A stretch of DNA of 64,000 nucleotides from Streptomyces anulatus. Its GTDB lineage: Bacteria; Actinomycetota; Actinomycetes; Streptomycetales; Streptomycetaceae. The notes beneath the pieces were generated by a model, which was not told the DNA's origin, did no database searches, and saw nothing but the letters and a program-made list of their open reading frames with translations. Where the stretch lies: NCBI RefSeq assembly GCF_014650675.1, contig NZ_BMVK01000005.1, positions 478,032 to 542,031 on the forward strand, in the 5' to 3' direction. Shown here piece after piece: positions 17,215-26,001 of this stretch (positions within the stretch are counted from its first letter, which is position 1; every line of letters starts with the position of its first letter). Made by a program: the position numbers and the translations under genes.

Positions 17215-18098
17215 CCAAGACCCTCACCCGCAGGCCGACGCTCCCGGCGGCCACCGCGCTCTACGACATCCCCGGCCCGGTGACCCGTAAGCGGCACCTG
17301 CTGTACGGGATCGCCTCGACGGTCCTGATCCTGGCGCTGTTCGGCTGGATCGTCTATCTGCTCTTCGACACCGACCAGTTCACCGCGGAGAAGTGGACGC
17401 CCTTCGAGTACAAGGGCATCCAGGAACTGCTGCTGCGGGGACTCGGCAACACCCTCAAGGCGTTCGCGTACGCCGCGGTCCTCTCGCTCGTCCTGGGCGC
17501 GGTCCTCGCGGTCGGCCGGCTCTCCGAACACCGGGTGCTGCGCTGGATCTCCACCCTGCTGGTCGAGTTCTTCCGGGCCATGCCGGTGCTGGTGATGATC
17601 TTCTTCATCTTCGTGGCGCTGAAGGTCCAGCCGCTGCCCGCCCTGGTCGCCGGTCTGACGCTCTACAACGGCTCCGTCCTGGCGGAGGTGTTCCGCACCG
17701 GGATCAACTCCGTGGACCGGGGCCAGCGCGAGGCGGCGTACGCGCTCGGTATGCGCAAGACACAGGTCACCACGTTCGTCCTGGCTCCCCAGGCCGTACG
17801 CGCGATGCTGCCGACCATCATCAGTCAGCTGGTGGTCGCGCTCAAGGACACCTCACTGGGCTATCTGATCACCTACGAGGAATTCCTCCACGCCGGGAAG
17901 CTGATCGCGTCGAATCTCGACTACGATCTTCCCTTCATCCCCGTCGTGATGGTGATCTCTCCGATCTACATCGGGATGTGCATGCTGCTCTCGTGGTTCG
18001 CCACCTGGGTGGCCCGTCGTCAGCGGCGCAGTCCGAAGACGAAGGCGGTGGGGGTGGCCCCGGCCGAACCGGGGACGCTGCTGCCGGGAGGACAGTAG
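17211..18098 (+). CDS. gluD: Glutamate-type ABC transporter permease GluD
   Basis: The 295-residue second permease has a cytoplasmic N-terminus, a first membrane helix at about residues 34-53, an extra external loop, and then the usual bundle with the EAA loop AEVFRTGINSVDRGQREAAYALGMRKTQ. Its Arg/Lys-rich C-terminus faces the cytoplasm. It is translationally coupled to gluC and ends the operon, convergent to an exported hydrolase gene 32 bp away. Confidence 0.94.
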   Translation: MTKTLTRRPTLPAATALYDIPGPVTRKRHLLYGIASTVLILALFGWIVYLLFDTDQFTAEKWTPFEYKGIQELLLRGLGNTLKAFAYAAVLSLVLGAVLAVGRLSEHRVLRWISTLLVEFFRAMPVLVMIFFIFVALKVQPLPALVAGLTLYNGSVLAEVFRTGINSVDRGQREAAYALGMRKTQVTTFVLAPQAVRAMLPTIISQLVVALKDTSLGYLITYEEFLHAGKLIASNLDYDLPFIPVVMVISPIYIGMCMLLSWFATWVARRQRRSPKTKAVGVAPAEPGTLLPGGQ

Positions 18099-18130
18099 CC
18101 GGGCCCTGCCCGCCCGGCAGCAGTCGGTGA

Positions 18131-19729
18131 TCACTTCTCGCGCAGCGGGACCGAGAGATGACTCGGGTCCGTGCCGGGCGAGGAGAAGGTCAGCTGCGCG
18201 CCGGTCGGGTTGTGCTCGATGTACAGCGGATCGACGGTGTCGATCACCAGGGCGAGCCGGTGACCGGCCGGGACGTCGTAGGCCGTGGAGTACAGCTCCA
18301 GGTCGACGGGGAACGGCCGGCCCGGCGTCTGCCCGTGGAAGGTGTACGGAGCATTGCTGACCAGTTTGCCGATGCCGAGCGGCCCCACGTCGTAGAGATA
18401 CGCGACGAGGGTGCCGCTCGACTTCGTGGCGGTGACCGTGGTGTGCAGCGCGGACGTCCCCCGGATCCGCTGCGTGGTGGCGTACCGCTCCGACTGCCAC
18501 ACGCTCGCGAAGGTGCGCGGCAGCAGGGGTACGGAGACCGTCGGCGGCAGCTTCAGGAACTGGTCCAGCGCGTTGGACAGGATCGCGATGCCGCCGTTGG
18601 CGCCGGAGTCGACGTTCGCCCACACCTTCTTGGTGCCGTCCAGCGGGATCCGGTTCTTCACGGCCCCGACCGACTTCCAGTCCGGGTAGCCCTCGTAGCC
18701 CTTGTCCGTACGGGACTTGAGCTGGACCGGCGGCTCGGTGTCGATGCCGTTGCGCTCACCCTTGAGATAGCGGTCGAACCAGCGGCGGGTGCTCGTCCAG
18801 GTGTCGTTCGGGAGCCCGAGCAGGCCGGTGGCCTCGGCGGTGGCGTGGTCGCCGGGGCGGAACTCCAGCCGCTTGGGGCCGGTGAGCTTGTCGTAGAACG
18901 AGGCGTACTGGTTGGGCGGGAAGATGGTGTCGCCCCAGGCGTTGCCCATCATGATCGCCGCGCCGTTGGCGTTGATCCGGTCCAGATACGTCGCGGGGGA
19001 GCGCTTCTTCCCCCAGGCGATCATCTCCGGCTCCTTCTCCAGATTGGAGCCGAGGAAGTCCTTCAGCGTCCGCGTCAGTTCGTCGCCGGGGCGGCCGGTG
19101 ACCAGGCCCAGGCCGCCGAGCAGGGCGGCCGCCTGGAGGTGCTGGGTGCGACCGCTGTAGATCGAGTCGATCAGGTCGGCCCAGCCGCTGAGCGCGGCCA
19201 CCGCCTTGATGCGCGGGTCGTGCCCCGCCGCCAGCAGGCTGATGCCGGCCCCGTAGGAGACGCCGCCCATGCCGATGCGGTCCGGGTCGGCGGAGGCGTT
19301 CTCCAGCGCCCAGTCGATGACGGCGGAGGCGTCCGCGATGTCCGGGGGACCCGCGACCTCGATCTTCCCGCCCGAGAGCCAGAAGCCGCGCGAGGTGTAA
19401 CTCACCACGACGTAACCGGAGTCGGCGAGCTTCTGGGCCTGGGCCAGATACTCGATCTGCGGCATGGCCCAGCTGGTCGGGAAGACGATCAGCGGATGTT
19501 TAGCCCCGGCCGCCGCCCCGGCGGGCGTGAAGACGTTGCCCTTCAGAGTGATGCCCCCGGAGCCGGGGATGTCGTGGAACGTCAGGCCCTGTGCGGTGGT
19601 CGTGCCCGCGGGTGCGGTGCCGGGGGCGGCCGTCGCGGCCGGGGCGGCGCCGAGCGCGGCCCCGGCGAGCAGGACGGCGGCGGTGGTGATCGAAGCGGTG
19701 GTGCGCAGTGCCGGTTTCGGACGTGCCAC
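18131..19729 (-). CDS. Secreted CocE/NonD-type alpha/beta hydrolase
   Basis: The 532-residue exported hydrolase is of the Xaa-Pro dipeptidyl-peptidase/cocaine-esterase superfamily. The N-terminus (ARPKPALRTTA followed by an Ala-rich hydrophobic core and APAATAAPG) is a signal peptide. The nucleophile is Ser158 in GVSYGAG, a His lies in RPGDHATAEA, and a C-terminal jelly-roll (X-Pro dipeptidase C-terminal-like) follows from about residue 370. I start at the GTG at 19729 because GAGGAG lies seven bases upstream; the frame extends five codons further to 19744. Peptidase or esterase activity cannot be distinguished. It lies 176 bp downstream of the L,D-transpeptidase gene on the same strand, separated by a terminator. 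Confidence 0.87.
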   Translation of the reverse strand: MARPKPALRTTASITTAAVLLAGAALGAAPAATAAPGTAPAGTTTAQGLTFHDIPGSGGITLKGNVFTPAGAAAGAKHPLIVFPTSWAMPQIEYLAQAQKLADSGYVVVSYTSRGFWLSGGKIEVAGPPDIADASAVIDWALENASADPDRIGMGGVSYGAGISLLAAGHDPRIKAVAALSGWADLIDSIYSGRTQHLQAAALLGGLGLVTGRPGDELTRTLKDFLGSNLEKEPEMIAWGKKRSPATYLDRINANGAAIMMGNAWGDTIFPPNQYASFYDKLTGPKRLEFRPGDHATAEATGLLGLPNDTWTSTRRWFDRYLKGERNGIDTEPPVQLKSRTDKGYEGYPDWKSVGAVKNRIPLDGTKKVWANVDSGANGGIAILSNALDQFLKLPPTVSVPLLPRTFASVWQSERYATTQRIRGTSALHTTVTATKSSGTLVAYLYDVGPLGIGKLVSNAPYTFHGQTPGRPFPVDLELYSTAYDVPAGHRLALVIDTVDPLYIEHNPTGAQLTFSSPGTDPSHLSVPLREK

Positions 19730-19769
19730 GGGGTCACTCCTCACGCGTGTCAGTGCAAAGTGACCCGAC

Positions 19770-19824
19770 GGTAACCCCGGTTGTTTACCGCTGGTAACTA
19801 CCGGGTGCGTTGCGTGAAGGTAAC
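19770..19824. promoter_or_regulatory. Cluster of GGTAAC half-sites upstream of the secreted hydrolase gene
   Basis: GGTAAC occurs at 19770-19775, 19793-19798 and 19819-19824, with an inverted TTACC at 19785-19789 facing the second copy. The spacing is 23 and 26 bases, about two helical turns each. It lies 40-95 bp ahead of the hydrolase start, where a promoter is expected. The binding protein is unknown. Confidence 0.35.
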
Positions 19825-19854
19825 GATTGTTGGACGTGGCGTCAGTAGTGCTGC

Positions 19855-19887
19855 GGGCCCGGAGCGCCCTCGACGTGCTCCGGGCCC
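19855..19887 (-). terminator. 11-bp stem-loop after the L,D-transpeptidase gene
   Basis: The arms 19855-19865 and 19877-19887 are exact complements around an 11-nt loop. The element begins 19 nt past the stop of the L,D-transpeptidase gene on the minus strand. Confidence 0.7.
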
Positions 19888-19905
19888 GGAACGGGTGCTA
19901 CCGGG

Positions 19906-21114
19906 TCACCTCAGGGCGCTCTTCGCCGCCCAGTCCTCCCACGAGAGGTTCCACGCGCCGTACCCGTTGCCCTCGGCGACCGTGCCCTTGGCCTGCGCGC
20001 CGGTCATCTCGAACGGGTCGCCCACCCGCACCTGTCCGTACAGGGCCGCGGCGTCCGCGTCGCTCATCCCGACGCAGCCCGAACTCCGGTTGGCCTGACC
20101 GAAATAGCCCGCGTTCCACGGGGCCGCGTGCACGTACATCCCGGACCAGGTCAGCCGCATCGAGTAGTCGACCATCTTGTCGTAGGCGTCGCCGAGGCCC
20201 ACCGTCTCGGAGCGCATGTTGATGGTGCCCTCCTTCGACATCAGGACCGCGGTGCCCCGCCAGGAGGCCTTCTCGCCGCCCGGGGTGCCCGCCGACATCG
20301 GGATGTCCAGGACCTGCTTCCCGTCCCGGTGCAGGGCGAGCCGGGACCGGTCGAGGTCGACCTTGACCACCTGGGCCGCGCCGACCGTGAACGTCGTCGT
20401 GTAGTCGCGGACGAACCAGCCGCCGTCCGCACCCGTGTCGACCCCGTTCAGCTGCGCGTCCAGGGTGACCTTCGTGCCGGGCTTCCAGTACTCCTCGGGC
20501 CGCCAGTCGACACGGTCCTTGCCCGAGTAGTCCTGGAGCCATCCCCAGGAGCCCTCGGTGTCGTTGGACGTGGAGACCTTCAGGGCCCTCTCGACGGCCG
20601 CCTTGTCCTTCACGGGGTGGTCGAATACGACGGACAGCGGCTGCGCGATGCCCACGGTCGTGTTCTTCCCCGGCGCCAGCGACAACTTGTTGACCTTCTC
20701 CGCCTCGGCGGTGGCGAAGGCGGCCCGGTCGCTGCCGCCGTCCGTGTCCCGCGCCTCGACCGAGTACGCGGTGCCGGGCGCGGCGACCCGGTCGGATGTC
20801 CAGGTCCGGCCGTCGGCGGATATCTTCCCGGCCAGCGCACCGTCCTTGCCCGCCGTCACCGACACGGTCTTCAGCTTTCCGTGAGCCAGCGTCACCTTCA
20901 CCGGTCCGCCCGGCGCCGCCGCCCTGCCCTTGAGGTTCACCGAGACGCTGGTGTCTGGCGCCTTGGCGTCCTCGCCCACCTCGGCGGAGCCCGAGGGGTC
21001 GCCCGCGCACGCGGTGAGCGCGGCGGCGAGCAGGGCCGCGGGCCCGGTCAGGGCGAGCCGGGCCCTCCGGCCGGACGGGGCGGAACGACGGATGCGCGGA
21101 CGTGCGGAACTCAA
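19906..21114 (-). CDS. Lipoprotein L,D-transpeptidase (YkuD)
   Basis: The enzyme is a membrane-anchored transpeptidase that forms 3-3 peptidoglycan cross-links. I place the start at the TTG at 21114 (402 residues), eight bases after GGAGG. That gives a basic N-terminus, a hydrophobic core and the lipobox LTAC, with Cys at residue 36. Two Ig-like domains follow (about 45-150 and 150-240), typical of actinobacterial Ldts. The YkuD domain has the strand VVKVDLDRSRLALHRDGKQVLDIPMSAG and the catalytic region MYVHAAPWNAGYFGQ with SSGCVGMS, where the Cys is the nucleophile. It is divergent from a MurJ-like flippase gene, consistent with a cell-wall role. Confidence 0.92.
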   Translation of the reverse strand: MSSARPRIRRSAPSGRRARLALTGPAALLAAALTACAGDPSGSAEVGEDAKAPDTSVSVNLKGRAAAPGGPVKVTLAHGKLKTVSVTAGKDGALAGKISADGRTWTSDRVAAPGTAYSVEARDTDGGSDRAAFATAEAEKVNKLSLAPGKNTTVGIAQPLSVVFDHPVKDKAAVERALKVSTSNDTEGSWGWLQDYSGKDRVDWRPEEYWKPGTKVTLDAQLNGVDTGADGGWFVRDYTTTFTVGAAQVVKVDLDRSRLALHRDGKQVLDIPMSAGTPGGEKASWRGTAVLMSKEGTINMRSETVGLGDAYDKMVDYSMRLTWSGMYVHAAPWNAGYFGQANRSSGCVGMSDADAAALYGQVRVGDPFEMTGAQAKGTVAEGNGYGAWNLSWEDWAAKSALR

Positions 21115-21260
21115 CGGAAAAACCTCCAGGGCAGGGGTGCTCACCAGGGGAGAGGCATTTCCCTCATGTCGGGTTCCTTCCTTTCCCCGGAGAAACCTCA
21201 CTCCCCGGCCCGGAGTACGCTCCACCGTCGGCCAGCACCTCGGACCACGGGAGACCACCA

Positions 21261-22913
21261 GTGAGCGCGACCGTCGACAGCACCACCGGCCCCCCGGTCC
21301 GGTCCGCATCGGTGCTGCGCAGCGGGGCCGTGATGGCGGCCGGTTCCGTCGTCTCGCGCGCCACCGGCTTCGTCCGCTCGGCCGTCGTCGTCGCCGCCCT
21401 CGGCACCGGCCTGACCGCCGACGGCTACGCCGTCGCCAACACCGTGCCCAACATCCTGTACATCCTGCTCATCGGCGGCGCGCTCAACGCGGTCTTCGTC
21501 CCCGAGTTGGTCCGGGCCGCCAAGGAACACGCCGACGGGGGAGCCGCGTACACCGACCGGCTGCTCACCCTGTGCACCGTCGGCCTCCTCGCGCTCACCG
21601 CGCTCGCCGTGGCGGCGGCGCCGCTCGTCGTCGGCGTCTACACCGACTACGACGGCCGCCAGGCCGAACTGACCGTCGCCCTCGCCCGCTACTGCCTGCC
21701 GCAGATCCTCTTCTACGGACTCTTCACGCTGCTCGGCCAAGTCCTCAACGCCCGCGGCCGGTTCGGCGCGATGATGTGGACCCCGGTCCTCAACAACATC
21801 GTGATCATCGGGGTGTTCGGGCTCTACATCGGTGTCGCCGCCGACTCCGACGGCACCCTCTCCAACGCCGACGCCCACCTCCTCGGCTGGGGCACCACCG
21901 CCGGGATAGCCGTCCAGACCCTCGCCCTGATCCCCGCCCTGCGCGCCGCCCGGTTCCGCTGGCGGCCCCGGTTCGACTGGCGCGGCAGCGGACTGACCCG
22001 GCCCGTCCGCGCGGCCGGCTGGCTGGTGCTCCTGGTCCTCACCAACCAGCTCGCGTACTGGGTCGTCACCCGGCTCTCCACCGCCACCGGACAGCACGCC
22101 GTCGAACAGAGCGTCGCGGGCGGGGCGGGCTACACCGCGTACAGCTACGCCTATCAACTCTGGGTCGTCCCCCAGGGCATCGTCACCGTCTCGCTGGTCA
22201 CCGCCCTGATGCCCCGGATGAGCCGGGCCGCGGCCGACGGCGACCTCGCCGGGGTGCGCCGCGACGTCGCCTACGCCCTGCGCACCAGCGCCGCCGTCAT
22301 CGTGCCGGCCGCCACCGCCCTGCTGGTGCTCGCACCCTGGGTGATCGGCTCCGTCTTCGGGTACGGGCGCACCACCGCCGCCGACATCACCGTGATGGCC
22401 GGAATCATGATGGCCTTCGCCCCCGGGCTGATCGCCTTCTCCGGGCAGTACGTCCTCTCCCGCGGCTTCTACGCGATGAGCGACACCCGCACCCCGTTCC
22501 TCCTCAACCTGGTGATCGCCGCCGTCCAGGCGGGCCTGACGGCCGCCGCCTACCTCCTGCTCCCGGCGCGCTGGGCGGTGACCGGAATGGCCGGGGCGAG
22601 CACGGTGGCCTTCTGTGCCGGGTTCGCCGTCACCGGGTACGTCCTGTCCCGGCGGCTCTCGGGCCCCGGCGCCGCGTCCCCGCTGCGGTCGCCGACCCTC
22701 GGTGCGCACGTCCGCCTCATCGCCGCCTGTCTGCCCGCCGGTGCGCTGGCGTACGGTGCGGCGCGCGCGGCGGAGGGCGCGGGCGACCTGGCGGCCGCCG
22801 GGGCGGGCACGCTCACGCTGCTGCTCGTGGTGGTGCTGCTGGCCCGCCCGTTCGGGCTCGGCGAGATCACCGCGATGACGGCGGCCGGCCGGGCGCGGCT
22901 GCGCCGCCGATAG
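21261..22913 (+). CDS. MurJ/MviN-type lipid II flippase paralogue
   Basis: The 550-residue protein has about 14 hydrophobic segments of the MOP-superfamily MurJ type, for example SVVSRATGFVRSAVVVAALG and ANTVPNILYILLIGGALNAVFVPELVRA in the first part. It lacks the long cytoplasmic pseudokinase and Fn3 extension of the main actinobacterial MurJ (over 700 residues). It is therefore probably a second copy. I start at the GTG at 21261, after GGGAG; the upstream frame would run into the divergent gene's promoter. Flipping of lipid II or another polyprenyl-linked precursor is inferred from the family. Confidence 0.88.
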   Translation: MSATVDSTTGPPVRSASVLRSGAVMAAGSVVSRATGFVRSAVVVAALGTGLTADGYAVANTVPNILYILLIGGALNAVFVPELVRAAKEHADGGAAYTDRLLTLCTVGLLALTALAVAAAPLVVGVYTDYDGRQAELTVALARYCLPQILFYGLFTLLGQVLNARGRFGAMMWTPVLNNIVIIGVFGLYIGVAADSDGTLSNADAHLLGWGTTAGIAVQTLALIPALRAARFRWRPRFDWRGSGLTRPVRAAGWLVLLVLTNQLAYWVVTRLSTATGQHAVEQSVAGGAGYTAYSYAYQLWVVPQGIVTVSLVTALMPRMSRAAADGDLAGVRRDVAYALRTSAAVIVPAATALLVLAPWVIGSVFGYGRTTAADITVMAGIMMAFAPGLIAFSGQYVLSRGFYAMSDTRTPFLLNLVIAAVQAGLTAAAYLLLPARWAVTGMAGASTVAFCAGFAVTGYVLSRRLSGPGAASPLRSPTLGAHVRLIAACLPAGALAYGAARAAEGAGDLAAAGAGTLTLLLVVVLLARPFGLGEITAMTAAGRARLRRR

Positions 22914-23000
22914 CGGGCCCGGTCGGCCGCCGTGCCGCGTCCTCGAAGTCCTGCGTGTCGGAGAACACGTTGGGAGGTGTCGCCGAGGGTGCGAGCGCCG

Positions 23001-23029
23001 GGCACCCACGTTCCGCCGCCACGGGTGCC
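23001..23029. terminator. Weak stem-loop between convergent genes
   Basis: GGCACCC (23001-23007) pairs with GGGTGCC (23023-23029) between the flippase gene and the convergent TMEM175 gene. The stem is only 7 bp, so this is a modest candidate in a 153-bp gap that holds no other feature I can see. Confidence 0.35.
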
Positions 23030-23066
23030 GGGCGGGGGCGTGCTCCCCTGCGGGAAGCGAACGGGG

Positions 23067-23696
23067 TCAACCGTCCTGGCGGGTGCCGCGGAGCCGCTCC
23101 CGCCTGCCGAGGGCGGCCTTCGCGGGGAAGAGGGCGAGCCAGCACCACATGGCCGCCTGCGGAGCGAAGAAGGCGATGGGTACGGACGCCCCGAACACGA
23201 CGATCGTCGCGCCCAGGTCCGCGGCGGTGTCCCGCCACCCGCCCACGCCGCGGACCCCGTGCCGGCCTCTCAGCGTCGCGAACATGGCGAGCTGCAACAG
23301 GTCGATGAGGCAGATGGTCGCGGCGTACATCGCGACCGCCAGCGGCTCGCGGGCTCCGTACTCGGCGAGGATCGACGTGGGGAACGGAACCAGCGCGATC
23401 ATGCCGAGCACCGCGAGCGCCAGATGCTGGGGGAGACCGCCCGTCTTCGCGGACATCAGCAGGATCTGACGCTGGTCGCGCCAGAAGATGGACAGGATGA
23501 GGAAGCTCAACGCGTAGGCGGCGAGCTGGGGAACGGCCTCGCGCAGCGCGTCGTGGAACTGCTCGGAGTCCAGGTCGGGAGCGACGCGGACCTCGAGCGC
23601 GAGGAGCGTCATGGCGATCGCGAAGATGCCGTCGGACAACGTGATCAGGCGGTCGGGGCGTGCGGGTGAAGGGCTGCCGTTACTCACCCGGTTCAC
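23067..23696 (-). CDS. TMEM175-family (DUF1211) potassium channel-like protein
   Basis: The 209-residue membrane protein has six hydrophobic segments. Near the N-terminus, RLITLSDGIFAIAMTLLALEV matches the TMEM175 signature in which an RxxxFSDGxxAIAxT helix lines a potassium pore; here the Phe is replaced by Leu. The start at GTG 23696 follows GAGGGG; GTG at 23687 is equally possible. Longer upstream frames lack membrane or family features and have poor codon bias. Bacterial TMEM175 proteins form tetrameric leak channels with weak selectivity. Nothing nearby suggests a specific role. Confidence 0.83.
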   Translation of the reverse strand: MNRVSNGSPSPARPDRLITLSDGIFAIAMTLLALEVRVAPDLDSEQFHDALREAVPQLAAYALSFLILSIFWRDQRQILLMSAKTGGLPQHLALAVLGMIALVPFPTSILAEYGAREPLAVAMYAATICLIDLLQLAMFATLRGRHGVRGVGGWRDTAADLGATIVVFGASVPIAFFAPQAAMWCWLALFPAKAALGRRERLRGTRQDG

Positions 23697-24106
23697 CCTG
23701 GCCCCTCGCCCGCGGCCGACGGCGAATTGCTCCGACTGCGGGCACGCCGTTCCCCGGCCGGGGCGGCTGTGCGCCGTCCGGAGCGTCAACCTTCCCGGCC
23801 GCCGATTCACCCTGCGCGGCGGTGGGGGCGGCCGGCGCACGTGAGCTTCAGGCCATGACGGGAGGGGAGGGAGGAGTGGTGTGAGGTGGGTGGGGCGGGA
23901 GCGTCCCCGGAGCGGTGTACGGGCCGGGGGCAGACCAGGATCCGCGGCGCAAACGCGTCGCGCGGGGTTGGCCAACGGCCACCGGACGTCGCTTCACGTA
24001 ACACGTCGCATGCGTTGAGCTACTGACCGTTCCGTCCCGCTGCGGCCCGTGGGGTACGTGCCGAACGGCGGTGCACTCCAAGAGCATCGACTTGAGGGGA
24101 AGTCCT
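23697..24106. other. 410-bp divergent intergenic region
   Basis: This stretch lies between the TMEM175 gene and the DUF11 gene. I see no convincing coding frame: small open frames cross it but lack ribosome sites and conserved features. It must hold two divergent promoters. The last 110 bases (near 23990-24106) are less G/C-rich and end in the Shine-Dalgarno GAGGGGA (24094-24100). Confidence 0.5.
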
Positions 24107-25507
24107 ATGTCCACACCATCCGCTCCACTGCGCGTCGCCCTGGCCAACGGCAGTTTCGAAGAGCCCGTGGTGACCGGAGTGGAGATCCTGCCGGACTCCT
24201 CGCAGACGCAGGCGGCCAAGCGTGTCCCGGGCTGGCTGACCACGGCCACCGATCACCGGATCGAATTGTGGCGGTCGGGCTTCAACGGGGTGCCGGCGGC
24301 CCACGGCGCCCAGTTCGCCGAACTCAACGCCAATCAGGTCTCCACGCTCTACCAGGATCTGCCGAGCACCCCCGGTACGAAGCTGTACTGGCGGCTGTAC
24401 CACCGTGGCCGTCAGGGGGACGACACCATGGCGCTGGACATCGGAGCCCCCGGATCCCCGGTGGAGCAGCGCCGGTTCACCGACGGCACGACCGCCTGGG
24501 GCTACTACACGGGCACGTACACCGTTCCGGCCGGCCAGGTGCTGACGCGGTTCGCGTTCCGCTCGATCTCGGCCGCCGGCGGCAACCAGGGCATCGGGAA
24601 CTTCCTGGACGGCATCTTCTTCGGCACCGCCCCTCACGTGGAACTCACCAAGGCCGCCGTTCCCGCCGGGCCGCTGGAGGTCGGGGACACCGTCACCTAC
24701 CGGGTCACCGCCAAGAACGAGGGCGGGGGTGCGGCCGAGGACCTCGTCCTCACCGACGTCATCCCGCCGGGGACGACCTACCTGCCCGGATCCCTGCGCG
24801 TCGTGGACGGCCCGAACGCCGGGACCAAGAGCGACGCGCGGGGCGACGACCAGGCGTACTACGACGCGGGGGACGACAAGGTCGTCTTCCATCTCGGCAC
24901 CGGCGCTTCGGGCGTCTCGGGCGGAAGCCTGCCCAACACGGAAGCCCTGCCGGCGGGGACCACCGTGGAGTACCGGGTCGTCATCTCCCGGGAGAGCGGC
25001 GGCAGGCAGATCAGCAACACGGCGACCGCCTCCTACGAGAACCGGCTGGGCGACACGCCGCAGCCCCTGACCTCCACGTCCAACGAGCAGATCACCCAGG
25101 TCAAGCCCGCCGCCGACCTGACCGTGACGAAGGCGGCCGACGCCACCACGGTCACCGTCGGCCAGACGGTCACCTACCGCGTCGCGGTCCGCAACACCGG
25201 CCCGAACCCGGCAACCGGCGTCTCCGTCACCGACCGGCTCCCCGAAGGCCTCGCCTTCCTGTCGGCCGACGGAACCCGGGGCGGCTACGACCCGACGACC
25301 GGTCACTGGGCCGTGGGCGGCCTGGCCGACGGCGCCACCGCCACTCTCGTGGTACGGGCCAAGGCCACCAGGCCCGGCCGGGTCACGAACACCGCCATGG
25401 TCACCGGCCAGGAGAAGGATCCCGACATCACGAACAACACCGACACCGTCACGATCTGCGTGGAACCGGCCCCCTCCTGCTGCGACCCCTGCTCCACCAG
25501 CGCCTGA
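24107..25507 (+). CDS. DUF11-repeat protein with N-terminal lectin-like domain and Cys-rich tail, no signal peptide
   Basis: The 466-residue protein starts at 24107 behind GAGGGGA. Residues 8-180 form a beta-rich domain opening with ANGSFEEP and containing FAELNAN, STLYQDL and WRLYHRGRQGDD. This is a jelly-roll arrangement seen in surface-associated proteins. Two DUF11 repeats follow, from about 183 (VELTKAAVPAGPLEVGDTV) and 344 (DLTVTKAADATTVTVGQ). The last residues are CVEPAPSCCDPCSTSA, with four cysteines in twelve positions. DUF11 domains normally sit outside the cell, yet there is no signal peptide, membrane anchor or LPXTG signal. How it leaves the cell, if it does, is unclear. Confidence 0.8.
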   Translation: MSTPSAPLRVALANGSFEEPVVTGVEILPDSSQTQAAKRVPGWLTTATDHRIELWRSGFNGVPAAHGAQFAELNANQVSTLYQDLPSTPGTKLYWRLYHRGRQGDDTMALDIGAPGSPVEQRRFTDGTTAWGYYTGTYTVPAGQVLTRFAFRSISAAGGNQGIGNFLDGIFFGTAPHVELTKAAVPAGPLEVGDTVTYRVTAKNEGGGAAEDLVLTDVIPPGTTYLPGSLRVVDGPNAGTKSDARGDDQAYYDAGDDKVVFHLGTGASGVSGGSLPNTEALPAGTTVEYRVVISRESGGRQISNTATASYENRLGDTPQPLTSTSNEQITQVKPAADLTVTKAADATTVTVGQTVTYRVAVRNTGPNPATGVSVTDRLPEGLAFLSADGTRGGYDPTTGHWAVGGLADGATATLVVRAKATRPGRVTNTAMVTGQEKDPDITNNTDTVTICVEPAPSCCDPCSTSA

Positions 25508-25516
25508 GGGGTGTCA

Positions 25517-25563
25517 ACGGTCCGCTCTCCCGCCGCGCCCACCGCGGTCGGTGAGCGGACCGT
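25517..25563 (+). terminator. Stem-loop after the DUF11 gene
   Basis: The arms 25517-25527 and 25553-25563 are exact 11-bp complements around a 25-nt loop that can itself fold (it contains ACCGCGGT). It lies ten bases after the stop codon. Confidence 0.65.
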
Positions 25564-25588
25564 GCCGGTGGCCATGACCTGGTCCTGC

Positions 25589-25623
25589 TTGCTTATTGGT
25601 AACCAATGAGTTACTAATGAGGA
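25589..25623 (+). promoter_or_regulatory. Promoter with internal palindrome ahead of the ArsR-type gene
   Basis: TTGCTT (25589-25594) and TACTAA (25612-25617) are 17 bases apart. The spacer contains the exact palindrome ATTGGT-A-ACCAAT (25595-25607). The GTG start at 25624 is six bases after the -10, so transcription should begin at the start codon. GAGGA (25619-25623) touches the GTG and is too close to act as a ribosome site. The layout suggests autorepression by the ArsR-type product. Confidence 0.65.
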
Positions 25624-26001
25624 GTGGACCCGTTCATCGCCCTGGCCGACCCCGTACGCCGCGATCTGTTGCGCGCCCTCGCCTCCGGCCCGGCCCGAGT
25701 GGTCGACCTCGCGGCGCGGCATCCGATCAGCCGGCCCGCGGTGAGCAAACATCTGAGACTGCTCACCGAGGCGGGGCTGGCCACCGTCGAGGACCGCGGC
25801 CGCGAGCGCCACTACGCGCTCGCCCGCCCGGGCCTCGCCCCGGTCCGCGCCCTGCTCGACGAGCTCGCCGGGCGGCGCCCCCCGATCCCCGAGAGCGCTT
25901 TCGACGCCCTCGACCTGGAGGTCCGCAGAACCGTCCATGATCGCCGGGCCGGCACCGATGCGGCTCCCGCCGCCGGTAGACCTCAGGAGGAATCCGCATG
26001 A
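25624..26001 (+). CDS. ArsR-family winged-helix regulator
   Basis: This is a 125-residue HTH_20-type repressor: DPVRRDLLRALASGPARVVDLAARHPISRPAVSKHLRLLTEAGLATVEDRGRERHYAL covers the winged helix (about residues 7-65). No metal-binding Cys pair is visible, so it is not a classical metal sensor. It belongs to the ArsR subgroup that is regularly paired with an SRPBCC/AHSA1 gene. Its stop overlaps the next gene's start by 4 nt (ATGA). The start seems leaderless, and the palindrome in the promoter spacer is its likely binding site. Confidence 0.88.
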   Translation: MDPFIALADPVRRDLLRALASGPARVVDLAARHPISRPAVSKHLRLLTEAGLATVEDRGRERHYALARPGLAPVRALLDELAGRRPPIPESAFDALDLEVRRTVHDRRAGTDAAPAAGRPQEESA

